36,699 nt of DNA from Pseudomonadota bacterium (GTDB lineage: Bacteria; Pseudomonadota; Alphaproteobacteria; Rhizobiales; Methylopilaceae): NCBI GenBank assembly GCA_023388965.1, contig JAEWFF010000016.1, positions 1-36,699 of the forward strand, given 5' to 3'. Below are positions 22,269 to 29,085 of this stretch, in pieces. Positions within the stretch are counted from its first letter, which is position 1; each line of letters opens with the position of its first letter. The translations under genes were made by a program, and so were the position numbers. The notes beneath the pieces are model-generated. The model made no database searches. It saw only the letters and a program-made list of their open reading frames with translations, and was not told the origin of the DNA.

Positions 22269-23300
22269 TCAAAGTGACCAGAACCAGCCTTCACGTACTC
22301 CCGCCTTTTCAGTGCGTACGCCGAGCTTCTCGCGTGCCCGACGCAGCGTCTTGGGCGTGAAACCGTGTTCTTCAGCTGCTCTCATGACATCACTGGCCTT
22401 GACGCCAGCACTGGACAAGACAACTCCAAGCCACTCCATGCAGTCTTCGGTAGCCGTGCGCTGCTCGTCCGAACCGGATCTCAGGATCTCGTCGGCCGTC
22501 TGTTGCACTGGATCCGACGACCATTCGACATACGGGACTTTTGCTTCAGTCGTGCGCAGTGAATAGCCGATGCCGTGGGTGTCTGGTCCAAGATTGTTCT
22601 TGACCGGCAGCAGCAGACGCCGTTCGGGCGCATCGTCGGACTTGGCCAACAGGTACACGGAGCGGGCGGCTGCAACGAACGCGAGCGATCCGGAGGAGCG
22701 ATAGATCGCCGCGGCTTGTCCTTTGTTCAGGTGTGAAACCCCTATCACGGCGACGCCACGCTTGGCTGCAAGCGCGGATATCGGCGCCAACATTCCCCGA
22801 ACGTCAGCATTCTTGTGTGAATCCACCCCGGCCAGATAGGCACTGATCGGATCGATCACGACCACGCGCACATCCGGGTTTCGGTCGATGAAATCGTCGA
22901 TGGCCTCGACATCACCGAGATTGAACGACCTCGTGCCGCCCCGCTGTACATCGGATACGGCTTCGAGAAAGTGAATCCGTTCGACGGCCGCGCCAGCTGC
23001 ATCCAGGCGCGGTCGTGTCGTATCGGCCGGATCATCCTCCGCATTCACCAGAAGTACTTCACCCGCAGGACAAAAAGACTGATCTGGCCAACTGCGCCCA
23101 CGCGATACATGCGCTGCCATACAGGCGGTCAGCGTGCTCTTGCTGAGGCCCGGATCGCCTACGATCATGCTGAACTTTCCGAGGGCGAAGTGCGGTTCCC
23201 ACAGCCAGGAGATTGAACGCGATTCAACCTCGGATGCACGTCGTGCCTGGATACGAGGACGCGGCGGCGCAAGCGGCGCGGCAACGACAATACGTGTCAT
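22269..23300 (-). CDS. RepA-type AAA ATPase (AAA_25 helicase-like)
   Basis: This 343-residue RecA-fold ATPase resembles the hexameric replicative helicase RepA of plasmid RSF1010 and its many relatives in integrated elements. Walker A is IVGDPGLSKST (47-56) and Walker B is VRVVVIDPISAYL (D150), with AEDDPADT as a further motif and GVSHLNKG as the sensor-type strand. The C-terminal 70 residues form a winged-helix-like tail (VKASDVMRAAEEHGFTPKTLRRAREKLGV). I chose the ATG at 23300, which overlaps the upstream stop by 4 bp, over one 12 codons earlier. A helicase in the alpA-repA operon suggests the excised island may replicate, or unwind during mobilisation. Confidence 0.9.
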   Translation of the reverse strand: MTRIVVAAPLAPPRPRIQARRASEVESRSISWLWEPHFALGKFSMIVGDPGLSKSTLTACMAAHVSRGRSWPDQSFCPAGEVLLVNAEDDPADTTRPRLDAAGAAVERIHFLEAVSDVQRGGTRSFNLGDVEAIDDFIDRNPDVRVVVIDPISAYLAGVDSHKNADVRGMLAPISALAAKRGVAVIGVSHLNKGQAAAIYRSSGSLAFVAAARSVYLLAKSDDAPERRLLLPVKNNLGPDTHGIGYSLRTTEAKVPYVEWSSDPVQQTADEILRSGSDEQRTATEDCMEWLGVVLSSAGVKASDVMRAAEEHGFTPKTLRRAREKLGVRTEKAGVREGWFWSL

Positions 23301-23713
23301 ACCCCTGCTCCGCCTTTCCGCCAGATGTTCAACCACTCGGGTTCGTGCTCGATGGCGACGTATCGCACACCGTCCCGAACCAGTGCTTGACCCAACTCGA
23401 CCTTGCGTCGGTACTCGGCGACTTCACGCTGCGGCCAACACACCACTACCGCATCCACGGCGGGCCACCGCAAGGCCGATGGCCGGACATCATCGGGTAG
23501 CACCAGCGCCGAACCGCGCCCCAGCCTTATCCGGCGATCATCTGCTCGCTCCCAGCAGCAATGCCCTGCAAACAGGTAGACATTCGGCGCGACACCCGAC
23601 GCCTGCAGTGCCTCCACTTCGCCGCAGAATGGCGCCCTGCGCAACCCCGGAGATTCCAGGCCTTCGATCTCGATCGTCGGCTTCAGGTGCTGCTTTAGCC
23701 CGCTCACGGTCAA
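23297..23713 (-). CDS. Unknown protein between alpA and repA
   Basis: Function not recognised. The 138-residue product shows Rossmann-like alternating strands: NVYLFAGHCCWERA, SALVLPDDVRPSALRWP, AVDAVVVCWPQREVAEYRRKVELGQALVRDG and VRYVAIEHEPEWL. The V-C-W-P segment and VELGQALVRDGV helix are reminiscent of small Toprim or nucleotide-binding folds, but no catalytic motif is clear. It overlaps alpA and repA by 4 bp on either side, so it is translated as part of the same operon and may assist the helicase, for example in primase-type replication. That role is inferred only from position. Confidence 0.75.
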   Translation of the reverse strand: MTVSGLKQHLKPTIEIEGLESPGLRRAPFCGEVEALQASGVAPNVYLFAGHCCWERADDRRIRLGRGSALVLPDDVRPSALRWPAVDAVVVCWPQREVAEYRRKVELGQALVRDGVRYVAIEHEPEWLNIWRKGGAGV

Positions 23714-23913
23714 CGCTCGGTGCGGCTATGCGCAATGCGATCGCGCAACCACTGCTCCACTTCGGCTTCGACCCACGCGCAAGCGCGGCGGCCCAGTCGG
23801 ATAGGCGCAGGAAAGGCGAGCTCATCGACTAGCCGGTACAACTGTGATTTGCTCAGCGAAGTTCGCTGACATACCTCGCGGATGCGCAGCATTTGGGTTG
23901 CCTGGTAATCCAT
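23710..23913 (-). CDS. alpA: AlpA-family excisionase/regulator
   Basis: This 67-residue protein is a MerR-like winged-helix regulator of the AlpA family (MLRIREVCQRTSLSKSQLYRLV, then FPAPIRLGRRACAWVEAEVEQWLRDRI). AlpA proteins activate or direct excision of P4-like elements and regulate the adjacent operon. I chose the ATG at 23913 with GGAG seven bases upstream. The longer frame would include a Pro-rich leader running through the palindrome at 23926-23939. The gene heads the alpA-unknown-repA-DUF7673 operon and, with the P4-type integrase at the other end of the island, is likely the recombination directionality factor. Confidence 0.88.
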   Translation of the reverse strand: MDYQATQMLRIREVCQRTSLSKSQLYRLVDELAFPAPIRLGRRACAWVEAEVEQWLRDRIAHSRTER

Positions 23914-23925
23914 ATGTTGTCTCCG

Positions 23926-23939
23926 TGACCATGTGGTCA
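23926..23939. promoter_or_regulatory. Palindrome upstream of alpA (candidate operator)
   Basis: TGACCA-TG-TGGTCA is a perfect 6-bp dyad immediately before the alpA ribosome site (GGAG, just downstream in the direction of transcription). Its position suits autoregulation by AlpA. Confidence 0.45.
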
Positions 23940-23978
23940 TTTGCGCCGACCCGGGCGCTTCCGGGCCGGTCGGAGACA

Positions 23979-24003
23979 AACTAGGATTCTGCAACTCCTA
24001 GTT
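23979..24003. terminator. 8-bp inverted repeat between the orphan gene and alpA
   Basis: AACTAGGA (23979-23986) and TCCTAGTT (23996-24003) form a perfect stem with a 9-nt loop. It lies after the stop of the 24035-24844 gene and before alpA on the same strand. A second dyad (CCGACC/GGTCGG, 23946-23973) is adjacent. The function may be termination or alpA control. Confidence 0.4.
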
Positions 24004-24034
24004 GGCGGTCAGAACTGCGCGAACTATTTTCGCG

Positions 24035-24844
24035 TTAGACCTTGACTTTCTGATGAGACAGCACTCGCAACCGCCGCTTCATGACGCCGGCTACGACGTC
24101 CTCGCTGATCTCTTCGCCGGTGATTGCTGTCGTCAGCGTTGCAGTTGCCGCGAAGTGGTTACGGCCGAACCAATCCCTGACGCTGCTGCCGATGTGCCAG
24201 ATGATGTCGTCCCGCCCCCACCCGTAGTCCTCTGCCCATTCCTGAGCACCAGTCGCGAGCGCCTGCATGGATTCACGCGGATCAGAGTAGAGTTCCATGA
24301 CTTCATGCTCGATCTCGTATTGTAGTGTTTCAAGCTGCTCAGTCACGAATTTCCTGGTGTCAGCAGCAACCCCTTCGCGATCGAGCACCGCAAGAATCTG
24401 TTCCGCCGCCGATAGAAACGGCTTGGCGACCACTTCTTCTGCCTTATCCCAAGCCGCGACGCCAACAGCACTGGCGATTCCGAGCGGATACGGGCCGAAA
24501 GCCGAGCCAGTACCGAGCCACTTGATCTGTCTTGTGAGCTCATCAACATACTTCTGGACAGCGTGAGCTATCGCCTGACGATCATCGTCAGTCCGAGACT
24601 GCCCAGGGTCGCGCCCATGCACGGCATAGTGCAGAACGCAGAGCAGGGACTCGACGGGCCCCTTGAGCTTGAACGTCTCCCGATGCTTATCGAACAGACA
24701 CCATACGGACTTCATGTTCTCGCCGTGCTCCGCGAGTCGCGAGATGAGCCAGTTGTAGATGGAGTAATTCTCCCGTCCGCTGAGCAGCTCTTCCTTCACC
24801 CAGTGAGGCAGCGAATCCCATTCCCTTGGCAGATGCAGTTCCAT
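24035..24844 (-). CDS. Orphan unknown protein at the right island end
   Basis: Function not recognised. With the start I prefer it is 269 residues long. The sequence is mostly helical: ELHLPREWDSLPHWVKEELLS, a Cys-containing helix SVWCLFDKHRETF, LLCVLHYAVHGRDPGQSRTDDDRQAI, then a Gly/Ala-rich hydrophobic stretch GIASAVGVAAWDKAEEVV, and a C-terminal DWFGRNHFAATATLTTAITGEEISEDVVAGVMKRRLRVL. No signal peptide is evident. AAGGAG lies 12 bases before the ATG at 24844. ATGs at 24868 and 24940 are in frame with weaker sites. It is lower in GC than the host genes and sits alone between alpA and attR, the usual cargo slot of such elements, so a defence or fitness role is possible but not shown. Confidence 0.65.
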   Translation of the reverse strand: MELHLPREWDSLPHWVKEELLSGRENYSIYNWLISRLAEHGENMKSVWCLFDKHRETFKLKGPVESLLCVLHYAVHGRDPGQSRTDDDRQAIAHAVQKYVDELTRQIKWLGTGSAFGPYPLGIASAVGVAAWDKAEEVVAKPFLSAAEQILAVLDREGVAADTRKFVTEQLETLQYEIEHEVMELYSDPRESMQALATGAQEWAEDYGWGRDDIIWHIGSSVRDWFGRNHFAATATLTTAITGEEISEDVVAGVMKRRLRVLSHQKVKV

Positions 24845-25057
24845 GTCGATTCCAAGCTCCTTGCGCATTGAGGGTAGCGAGTGCTCCTGCGAACACTTGG
24901 AGTACGATGGATGCGTCCGGGTCGATATGTAAGTGGACAAATTCCGCTGTCCTGTGTGGACGCGCAGCGCTACCGAATCGATCCGGGGGTACGTGTGGGG
25001 GTATCAGAACCAGCTTCCTGACACGAAATCCAATTAAATCAACTGGATATCGCGATC
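24845..25057. other. Right island end, gene-free
   Basis: Lies upstream of the orphan gene (minus strand) and of xthA (plus strand). It contains the arm-type repeats at 24985-25003 and an AT-rich segment (CCAATTAAATCAACTGGATA, about 25030-25049). It now has to provide the xthA promoter and ribosome site. CTGACA at 25018-25023 resembles a -35 box, but I see no convincing -10 box at the right spacing. Confidence 0.55.
24985..25003 (+). repeat. int: Integrase arm-type sites (right)
   Basis: GGGGGTAC (24985-24992) and TGGGGGTA (24996-25003) repeat the left-end motif with the same 12-bp period and same strand, ending 54 bp before attR. Confidence 0.6.
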
Positions 25058-25080
25058 ATGAAAATCGCCAGCTGGAACGT
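25058..25080 (+). repeat. attR: 23-bp core of the island
   Basis: Perfect copy of 1802-1824. Here the core is also the first 23 bases of the functional xthA gene, so integration preserves the protein sequence while replacing everything upstream of the start codon. Confidence 0.9.
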
Positions 25081-25828
25081 CAACTCCCTCAACGTCCGCC
25101 TGCCGCACCTGCAGCAGTGGCTCGCCGCCTTCGCGCCGGACATTGTCGGCCTGCAGGAAACCAAGCTCGACGACGCCCGCTTCCCCGACGACGCGCTGGC
25201 GGCGCTCGGCTACCGCAGCGTCTTCCTCGGCCAGAAGACCTACAACGGCGTCGCGATCCTCGCCCGCGACCGCGCGATTGCCGACGTGCATTACGGCATC
25301 CCCGGCTTCGAGGACGAGCAGAAGCGCGCGATCGCCGCCACCGTCGACGGCGTGCGCATCGTCAACCTGTACGTGGTCAACGGCCAGGACATCGGCACCG
25401 ACAAGTACGCCTACAAGCTGCGCTGGCTGGCCGCGGTGCGCGACTGGCTGGCCGACGAGCTGCAGCGGCATCCGCGGATGGTGGTGCTGGGCGACTTCAA
25501 CATCGCGCCCGACGACCGCGACGTGCACGATCCGGCGGTGTGGAACGAGGGCCACATCCTCACCTCCACCGCCGAACGCGCCGCGCTCACCGCCCTGCTC
25601 GACCTCGGCCTGCACGACGCCTTCCGCCTGCACAGCTTTGATGCCGGGATCTTCAGCTGGTGGGACTATCGGCAAGCGGCATTCCGCCGCGACCTCGGCC
25701 TGCGCATCGACCTGACCCTGGTCTCGGACGCGCTGCGCGCGGAGGCCGTGGCCTCGGGCATCGACCGCGAGCCGCGCACCTGGGAGCGCCCCAGCGACCA
25801 CGCCCCGGCCTGGGTCCAGCTGGGCTGA
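25058..25828 (+). CDS. xthA: Exodeoxyribonuclease III
   Basis: XthA is the main AP endonuclease and 3'-5' exonuclease of base-excision repair. The 256-residue product has all exonuclease-endonuclease-phosphatase motifs: SWNVNSLNVR (N-terminal Asn), GLQETKLDD (metal-binding Glu), YNGVAIL, VNLYVVNGQD, LGDFNIAPDDRDVHDP (catalytic Asp/Asn), FSWWDYR and a C-terminal RPSDHAPAW (catalytic His). The start is fixed by the universal MKIASWNVNSL N-terminus. Its first 23 bases are the attachment core of the island, so its native promoter now lies 23 kb away and expression depends on island-end sequence. The terminator at 25841-25869 follows. Confidence 0.97.
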   Translation: MKIASWNVNSLNVRLPHLQQWLAAFAPDIVGLQETKLDDARFPDDALAALGYRSVFLGQKTYNGVAILARDRAIADVHYGIPGFEDEQKRAIAATVDGVRIVNLYVVNGQDIGTDKYAYKLRWLAAVRDWLADELQRHPRMVVLGDFNIAPDDRDVHDPAVWNEGHILTSTAERAALTALLDLGLHDAFRLHSFDAGIFSWWDYRQAAFRRDLGLRIDLTLVSDALRAEAVASGIDREPRTWERPSDHAPAWVQLG

Positions 25829-25840
25829 GCCCAGGAACGA

Positions 25841-25869
25841 CGAAGGCCCGGCACAGGGCCGGGCCTTCG
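25841..25869. terminator. Bidirectional hairpin terminator after xthA
   Basis: A perfect 12-bp GC-rich stem (CGAAGGCCCGGC, 25841-25852, and its complement 25858-25869) with a 5-nt loop lies between the convergent ends of xthA and the GlsB-like gene. The T-run is short, as is common in high-GC genomes. Confidence 0.75.
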
Positions 25870-25891
25870 CGTGGATCGTCCGGGCGGCGCT

Positions 25892-26158
25892 TCAGCGCAC
25901 GCTGCCCCGCTTGAACAGGTTGATGATCGCCAGAAGGATGATCGCACCGAGCAGCGAGACGATGAAGCTCATGATGCTGATGCCGTCGTTGATCGAGCCG
26001 GCGCCGAGCAGCGGGCCGATCAGCCAGCCGCCGATGAACGCGCCGACGATGCCGACGACAATGTTCAGCAGGATGCCCTGCTGCCCGTCGCGTCGCATGA
26101 CGATGCTGGCCAGCCAGCCCACGACGCCGCCGATGATCAACCAGATGATGATGTTCAT
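25892..26158 (-). CDS. GlsB/YeaQ/YmgE family membrane protein
   Basis: The 88-residue product is a small inner-membrane protein of the transglycosylase-associated/GlsB-YeaQ-YmgE family, often linked to stress response though without a known activity. Three hydrophobic segments are visible: IIIWLIIGGVVGWLASIVM, ILLNIVVGIVGAFIGGWLIG and ISIMSFIVSLLGAIILLAIINLF. The family's Gly-rich pattern (GGVVGWLAS, GIVGAFIGGWL) is present. A GGGAG ribosome site precedes the ATG at 26158. It is monocistronic and host-like, without special context. Confidence 0.92.
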   Translation of the reverse strand: MNIIIWLIIGGVVGWLASIVMRRDGQQGILLNIVVGIVGAFIGGWLIGPLLGAGSINDGISIMSFIVSLLGAIILLAIINLFKRGSVR

Positions 26159-26244
26159 GGTGTCTCCCTGTCATTCGCCCCAGCGGCGCGGCGCCAGTCT
26201 GGGGACGCGGCCGTGATGGCGGCGTAGGGAGACGGAGGACGGAT

Positions 26245-27627
26245 TCAGCCGGCGGCGAGCAGGTCCAGCAGCGCGCGCCGCGGCAGCTTGCCCGTCTCGT
26301 TGCGCGGCAGCGCCGGAACGATGCGCAGCGGACGCGGCAGGAACACGGGATCGACGCCCTGGCGCAAGGCGTCCCGCACCGCCGCCTCGTCCATCCCCGG
26401 CGCGACCACGGCGGCCGCCAGGCGGCGCACGCCGCAGGCATCGGGCTCGAGCTGGACCAGGGCGGCGTCGAGCACGCCGGGAATCGCCAGCAGGCGGTGG
26501 GTCAGGTCGCCGAGCGAGGCGCGCTTGCCGGCGATCTCGAGCAGGTCGGACTGTCGCCCGCACAGCCGGAAGCGGCCTCCGGGCAGGAGTTCCACGATGT
26601 CGGCCAGCGCGACCGCGTCGCGCAGGTGGGCGGCCCGCACCAGGGTGCCGTCGGGCTGCGGCTGCAGCTCGACGCCCGGCAGCAGGGTCCAGGCCTCCTC
26701 GCAGGCGGTGCGGCGGCGGGCCAGGATGCAGGTCTCGGTGGACCCGAACATCTCGCGCACCTCGCAGCCGAAGGCGGCCTCGGCTTCGGCCGCCAGCGCC
26801 TGCGGCAGCGGCGCGGTGGAGGCGACGATGCCCGCCAGCGGCGGCAGCGCGACGCCGGATCCAACCAGCGCGCGCAGGTGGACCGGCGTGGTCACCAGCA
26901 GCGGCGGCAGCGGCGACGAGGCCAGCGCGGCGGCGATGTCGACCGGGAAGAACGGGCGCGCTTCGTGCACGGCCACGCCGCCCAGCAGCGGCAGCAGCAC
27001 CGACATCTCCATGCCGTACATGTGCTGCGGCGGTACGGTGGCGACCACGTGGGCCGTGTCGCTGGCAGCGGGCAGCAGGCCGGCCAGGGCCGCCATGTTC
27101 TGCGCGGTGCTCGCGGCGAAGCTGCCCCAGGTCTTCGGGTTGGCCTTCGGCGCGCCGGTGCTGCCCGAGGTGTAGCCGATGGCCACGACCGCGGCGTCGG
27201 CGACCCGGGGCATGTCGCCGCCCGCGCGTGGCAGCACGTCGGGCAGGCGCAGGTAGTGCGGCAGCGGCGCGATGTCCTCGCAGCCGCAGGCGTCGGCATC
27301 GCCGAGGCAGTAGCTGTCGGGATGGCGGGCGCGGACCTCGTCGATCGCCGCGCGCGTGCGCGAGGGCGGCAGCAGCGTGACCTGGCCGCGCACCGCGGCG
27401 GCGGCGAAGGCGACGAGGAAGCGATGGCGGTCCTCGCACAGGTTCAGCGCGAACGGACGGTCGGGCAGCAGCGCGGCCAGCCCGCGCACTTCGTCCAGGA
27501 AGTCCTGCAGCGCGACGCCGCCGCCGCTGCCGAACGCGACCGGACGCTCCGGGGCGCCGGCCACCAGTGCCGAAGCCGTGCCGGTGGCGGCGTGCTGACG
27601 CCCGTGGTTGTCGATGACTGCCGACAT
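26245..27627 (-). CDS. AMP-binding acyl-adenylating enzyme (acyl-CoA/ACP synthetase-like)
   Basis: This 460-residue ANL-superfamily enzyme activates a carboxylic acid with ATP. The adenylation core has the P-loop-like GYTSGSTGAPK, PPQHMYGMEMS, the aromatic-acid-pocket-like EMFGSTETC, and the hinge LCGRQSDLLEIAGKR. The C-terminal PRNETGKLPRRAL carries the catalytic lysine. It is divergent from a phosphopantetheinyl transferase, and the same pairing of acyl-activating enzyme with PPTase occurs in aryl polyene/xanthomonadin pigment loci of this family, so loading of an acid onto a carrier protein is plausible. No carrier protein or ketosynthase is in the window. I chose the ATG at 27627 (GGGAG ten bases upstream); the ATG at 27636 lies directly against that site. 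Confidence 0.85.
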   Translation of the reverse strand: MSAVIDNHGRQHAATGTASALVAGAPERPVAFGSGGGVALQDFLDEVRGLAALLPDRPFALNLCEDRHRFLVAFAAAAVRGQVTLLPPSRTRAAIDEVRARHPDSYCLGDADACGCEDIAPLPHYLRLPDVLPRAGGDMPRVADAAVVAIGYTSGSTGAPKANPKTWGSFAASTAQNMAALAGLLPAASDTAHVVATVPPQHMYGMEMSVLLPLLGGVAVHEARPFFPVDIAAALASSPLPPLLVTTPVHLRALVGSGVALPPLAGIVASTAPLPQALAAEAEAAFGCEVREMFGSTETCILARRRTACEEAWTLLPGVELQPQPDGTLVRAAHLRDAVALADIVELLPGGRFRLCGRQSDLLEIAGKRASLGDLTHRLLAIPGVLDAALVQLEPDACGVRRLAAAVVAPGMDEAAVRDALRQGVDPVFLPRPLRIVPALPRNETGKLPRRALLDLLAAG

Positions 27628-27742
27628 GCGCTCCATTCTCCCGGACGCGCCTGCGCCCCCCGTGACTCCCGGCGGAACGCCTGCACGCCGGGGCGGTTAC
27701 TTTACGCTGGGCGCCCGCCGTGCTCCAAAGGACCCCGCTTCG

Positions 27743-28336
27743 ATGCCGCTCGCCGCAGGCCACCTCCAGCTCGGGCCCGTCCGCTGCGCATGGCGGCCCT
27801 ACCGCCACGGCCAGGCGGCCGAGCCGCTGGTGCGGGACTGGCTGTCCGGGGAGCTCGGCGTGCCCCCCGGGGCGCTGGCGATCCGCCGCAGCCGCCACGG
27901 TCGCCCCTGCCTGGACGCGGCACATGCCGACTGGGACGCCAGCTGGAGCCACAGCGGCGAAGGCCTGCTGATGGCGCTGGCGCAGAACCTGCGCGTGGGC
28001 ATCGACCTGGAAGTGAAGCGCCCGCGCCCCAAGGCCCAGGTGCTTGCCAACCGCTTCTTCGCGCCGGCCGAGGCCGCGGCGCTGGCCGCGATGCCGGACG
28101 GCCTGCGCGAAGCGGCCTTCGTGCGGCTCTGGTGCGCCAAGGAGGCGGTGCTGAAGGCGCATGGCCAGGGGCTGTCCTTCGGCCTGCACCGGCTGGCGTT
28201 CGCGCCCGTCGCCGACGGCTGGCAGCTGGTGGACTGCGATCCCGCGCTCGGCGTCCCGGCGGACTGGTCGCTACGGGCCTTCCGCCCCGCGCCCGACTAC
28301 CTCGCGACCGTGGCCTGGCGCGCCCGCTGGGACTGA
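27743..28336 (+). CDS. 4'-phosphopantetheinyl transferase (Sfp/HetI type)
   Basis: This enzyme transfers the phosphopantetheine arm of CoA to a Ser of acyl or peptidyl carrier proteins. The 197-residue product has the core motifs: WSHSGEGLLMALAQNLRVGIDLEVKRPR (Mg2+-binding GIDLE) and FVRLWCAKEAVLKAHGQGL (WxxKEA). The N-terminal GRPCLD motif is also typical. The ATG at 27743 follows AAAGGA and removes an unsupported upstream extension. It reads divergently from the adenylating enzyme, suggesting a shared pathway such as aryl polyene/xanthomonadin pigment synthesis (inferred from related genomes). Alternatively it is the general PPTase of the cell. Confidence 0.9.
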   Translation: MPLAAGHLQLGPVRCAWRPYRHGQAAEPLVRDWLSGELGVPPGALAIRRSRHGRPCLDAAHADWDASWSHSGEGLLMALAQNLRVGIDLEVKRPRPKAQVLANRFFAPAEAAALAAMPDGLREAAFVRLWCAKEAVLKAHGQGLSFGLHRLAFAPVADGWQLVDCDPALGVPADWSLRAFRPAPDYLATVAWRARWD

Positions 28337-28364
28337 ACCGGCGCGGAGGCGCCGGGCAGGCACC

Positions 28365-28370
28365 TACAAT
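28365..28370 (+). promoter_or_regulatory. -10-like TACAAT abutting the rsmG start
   Basis: TACAAT ends six bases before the rsmG ATG at 28376 and no Shine-Dalgarno sequence lies between. If it is used, the transcript would begin at or next to the AUG (leaderless). No good -35 box is visible. Confidence 0.35.
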
Positions 28371-28375
28371 GCCGC

Positions 28376-29017
28376 ATGCCTGACGATCCCCACGCCATCC
28401 TCGACGCCGGCCTGGCCACGCTCGGCCTGGACCCCGCGCTGGCCGCGCCGCTGCGCCGCTACCTCGACCTGCTCGCGCGCTGGAACCGCACCTACAACCT
28501 CACGGCGATCCGCGATCCCGGCGAAATGGTCACCCTGCACCTGCTCGACTCGCTGTCGATGCACGCGCACGTGGACGGCGTGTCCCGGCTCGCCGACCTC
28601 GGCACCGGTGCCGGCCTGCCCGGGATCCCGCTGGCGATCGCCCGCCCCGGGCTCGAGGTCACCCTGGTCGAGTCCAACGGCAAGAAGGCGCGCTTCCTGC
28701 GCGAGGCCGTCCGCAGCCTCGGCCTTGCCAACGCGCGGGTGGCCGAGTCGCGGGCCGAGGCCGTGGACCTGCCCGGCGCGTTCGACGCCATCACCGCCCG
28801 CGCCATGGCGACCCTGGGCGACATCCTCGCTGTCGGCGGCCACCTGCTGGCGCCGGGCGGGCGGCTGCTGGCGATGAAGGGCGTGCGCCCCGACGCCGAG
28901 GTCGCCGCGCTTCCCGTCGGCTGGGAGGTCCGGGCGATCCATCCGCTGGCCGTGCCGGGACTCGGGGCGGAGCGTCATCTGGTGGTGGTGGGCCGGGTGG
29001 CGCCGGGCGGGGCATAA
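28376..29017 (+). CDS. rsmG: 16S rRNA (guanine527-N7)-methyltransferase
   Basis: RsmG (GidB) methylates N7 of G527 in 16S rRNA; its loss gives low-level streptomycin resistance. The 213-residue product shows the family opening (LARWNRTYNLTAIRDPGEMVTLHLLDSL), the SAM-binding loop LADLGTGAGLPGIPLAI (about 76-92), VESNGKKARFLREA, and ARAMATLGDIL. It stands directly before parA-parB, the usual chromosomal rsmG-parA-parB arrangement near the replication origin. The start at 28376 gives the standard length. Confidence 0.96.
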   Translation: MPDDPHAILDAGLATLGLDPALAAPLRRYLDLLARWNRTYNLTAIRDPGEMVTLHLLDSLSMHAHVDGVSRLADLGTGAGLPGIPLAIARPGLEVTLVESNGKKARFLREAVRSLGLANARVAESRAEAVDLPGAFDAITARAMATLGDILAVGGHLLAPGGRLLAMKGVRPDAEVAALPVGWEVRAIHPLAVPGLGAERHLVVVGRVAPGGA

Positions 29018-29085
29018 TCATCGGCCCGGCCGGGGATTCCGGGCCGGGGATCCCCGTCGCATCCTGCATCGAGGCAGACGAGCCC

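Noticed and set aside
26171..28189. 672-codon minus-strand frame spanning the adenylating enzyme and the PPTase
   Set aside because: Shadow frame: Arg/Ala/Gly-rich product without motifs; both true genes have family motifs in other frames.
28981..29085. parS site or strong promoter before parA
   Set aside because: No TGTTTCACGTGAAACA-like sequence was seen. There is a CATAAT across the rsmG stop and an 8-bp-arm hairpin (29022-29046), but no -35 box at proper spacing.
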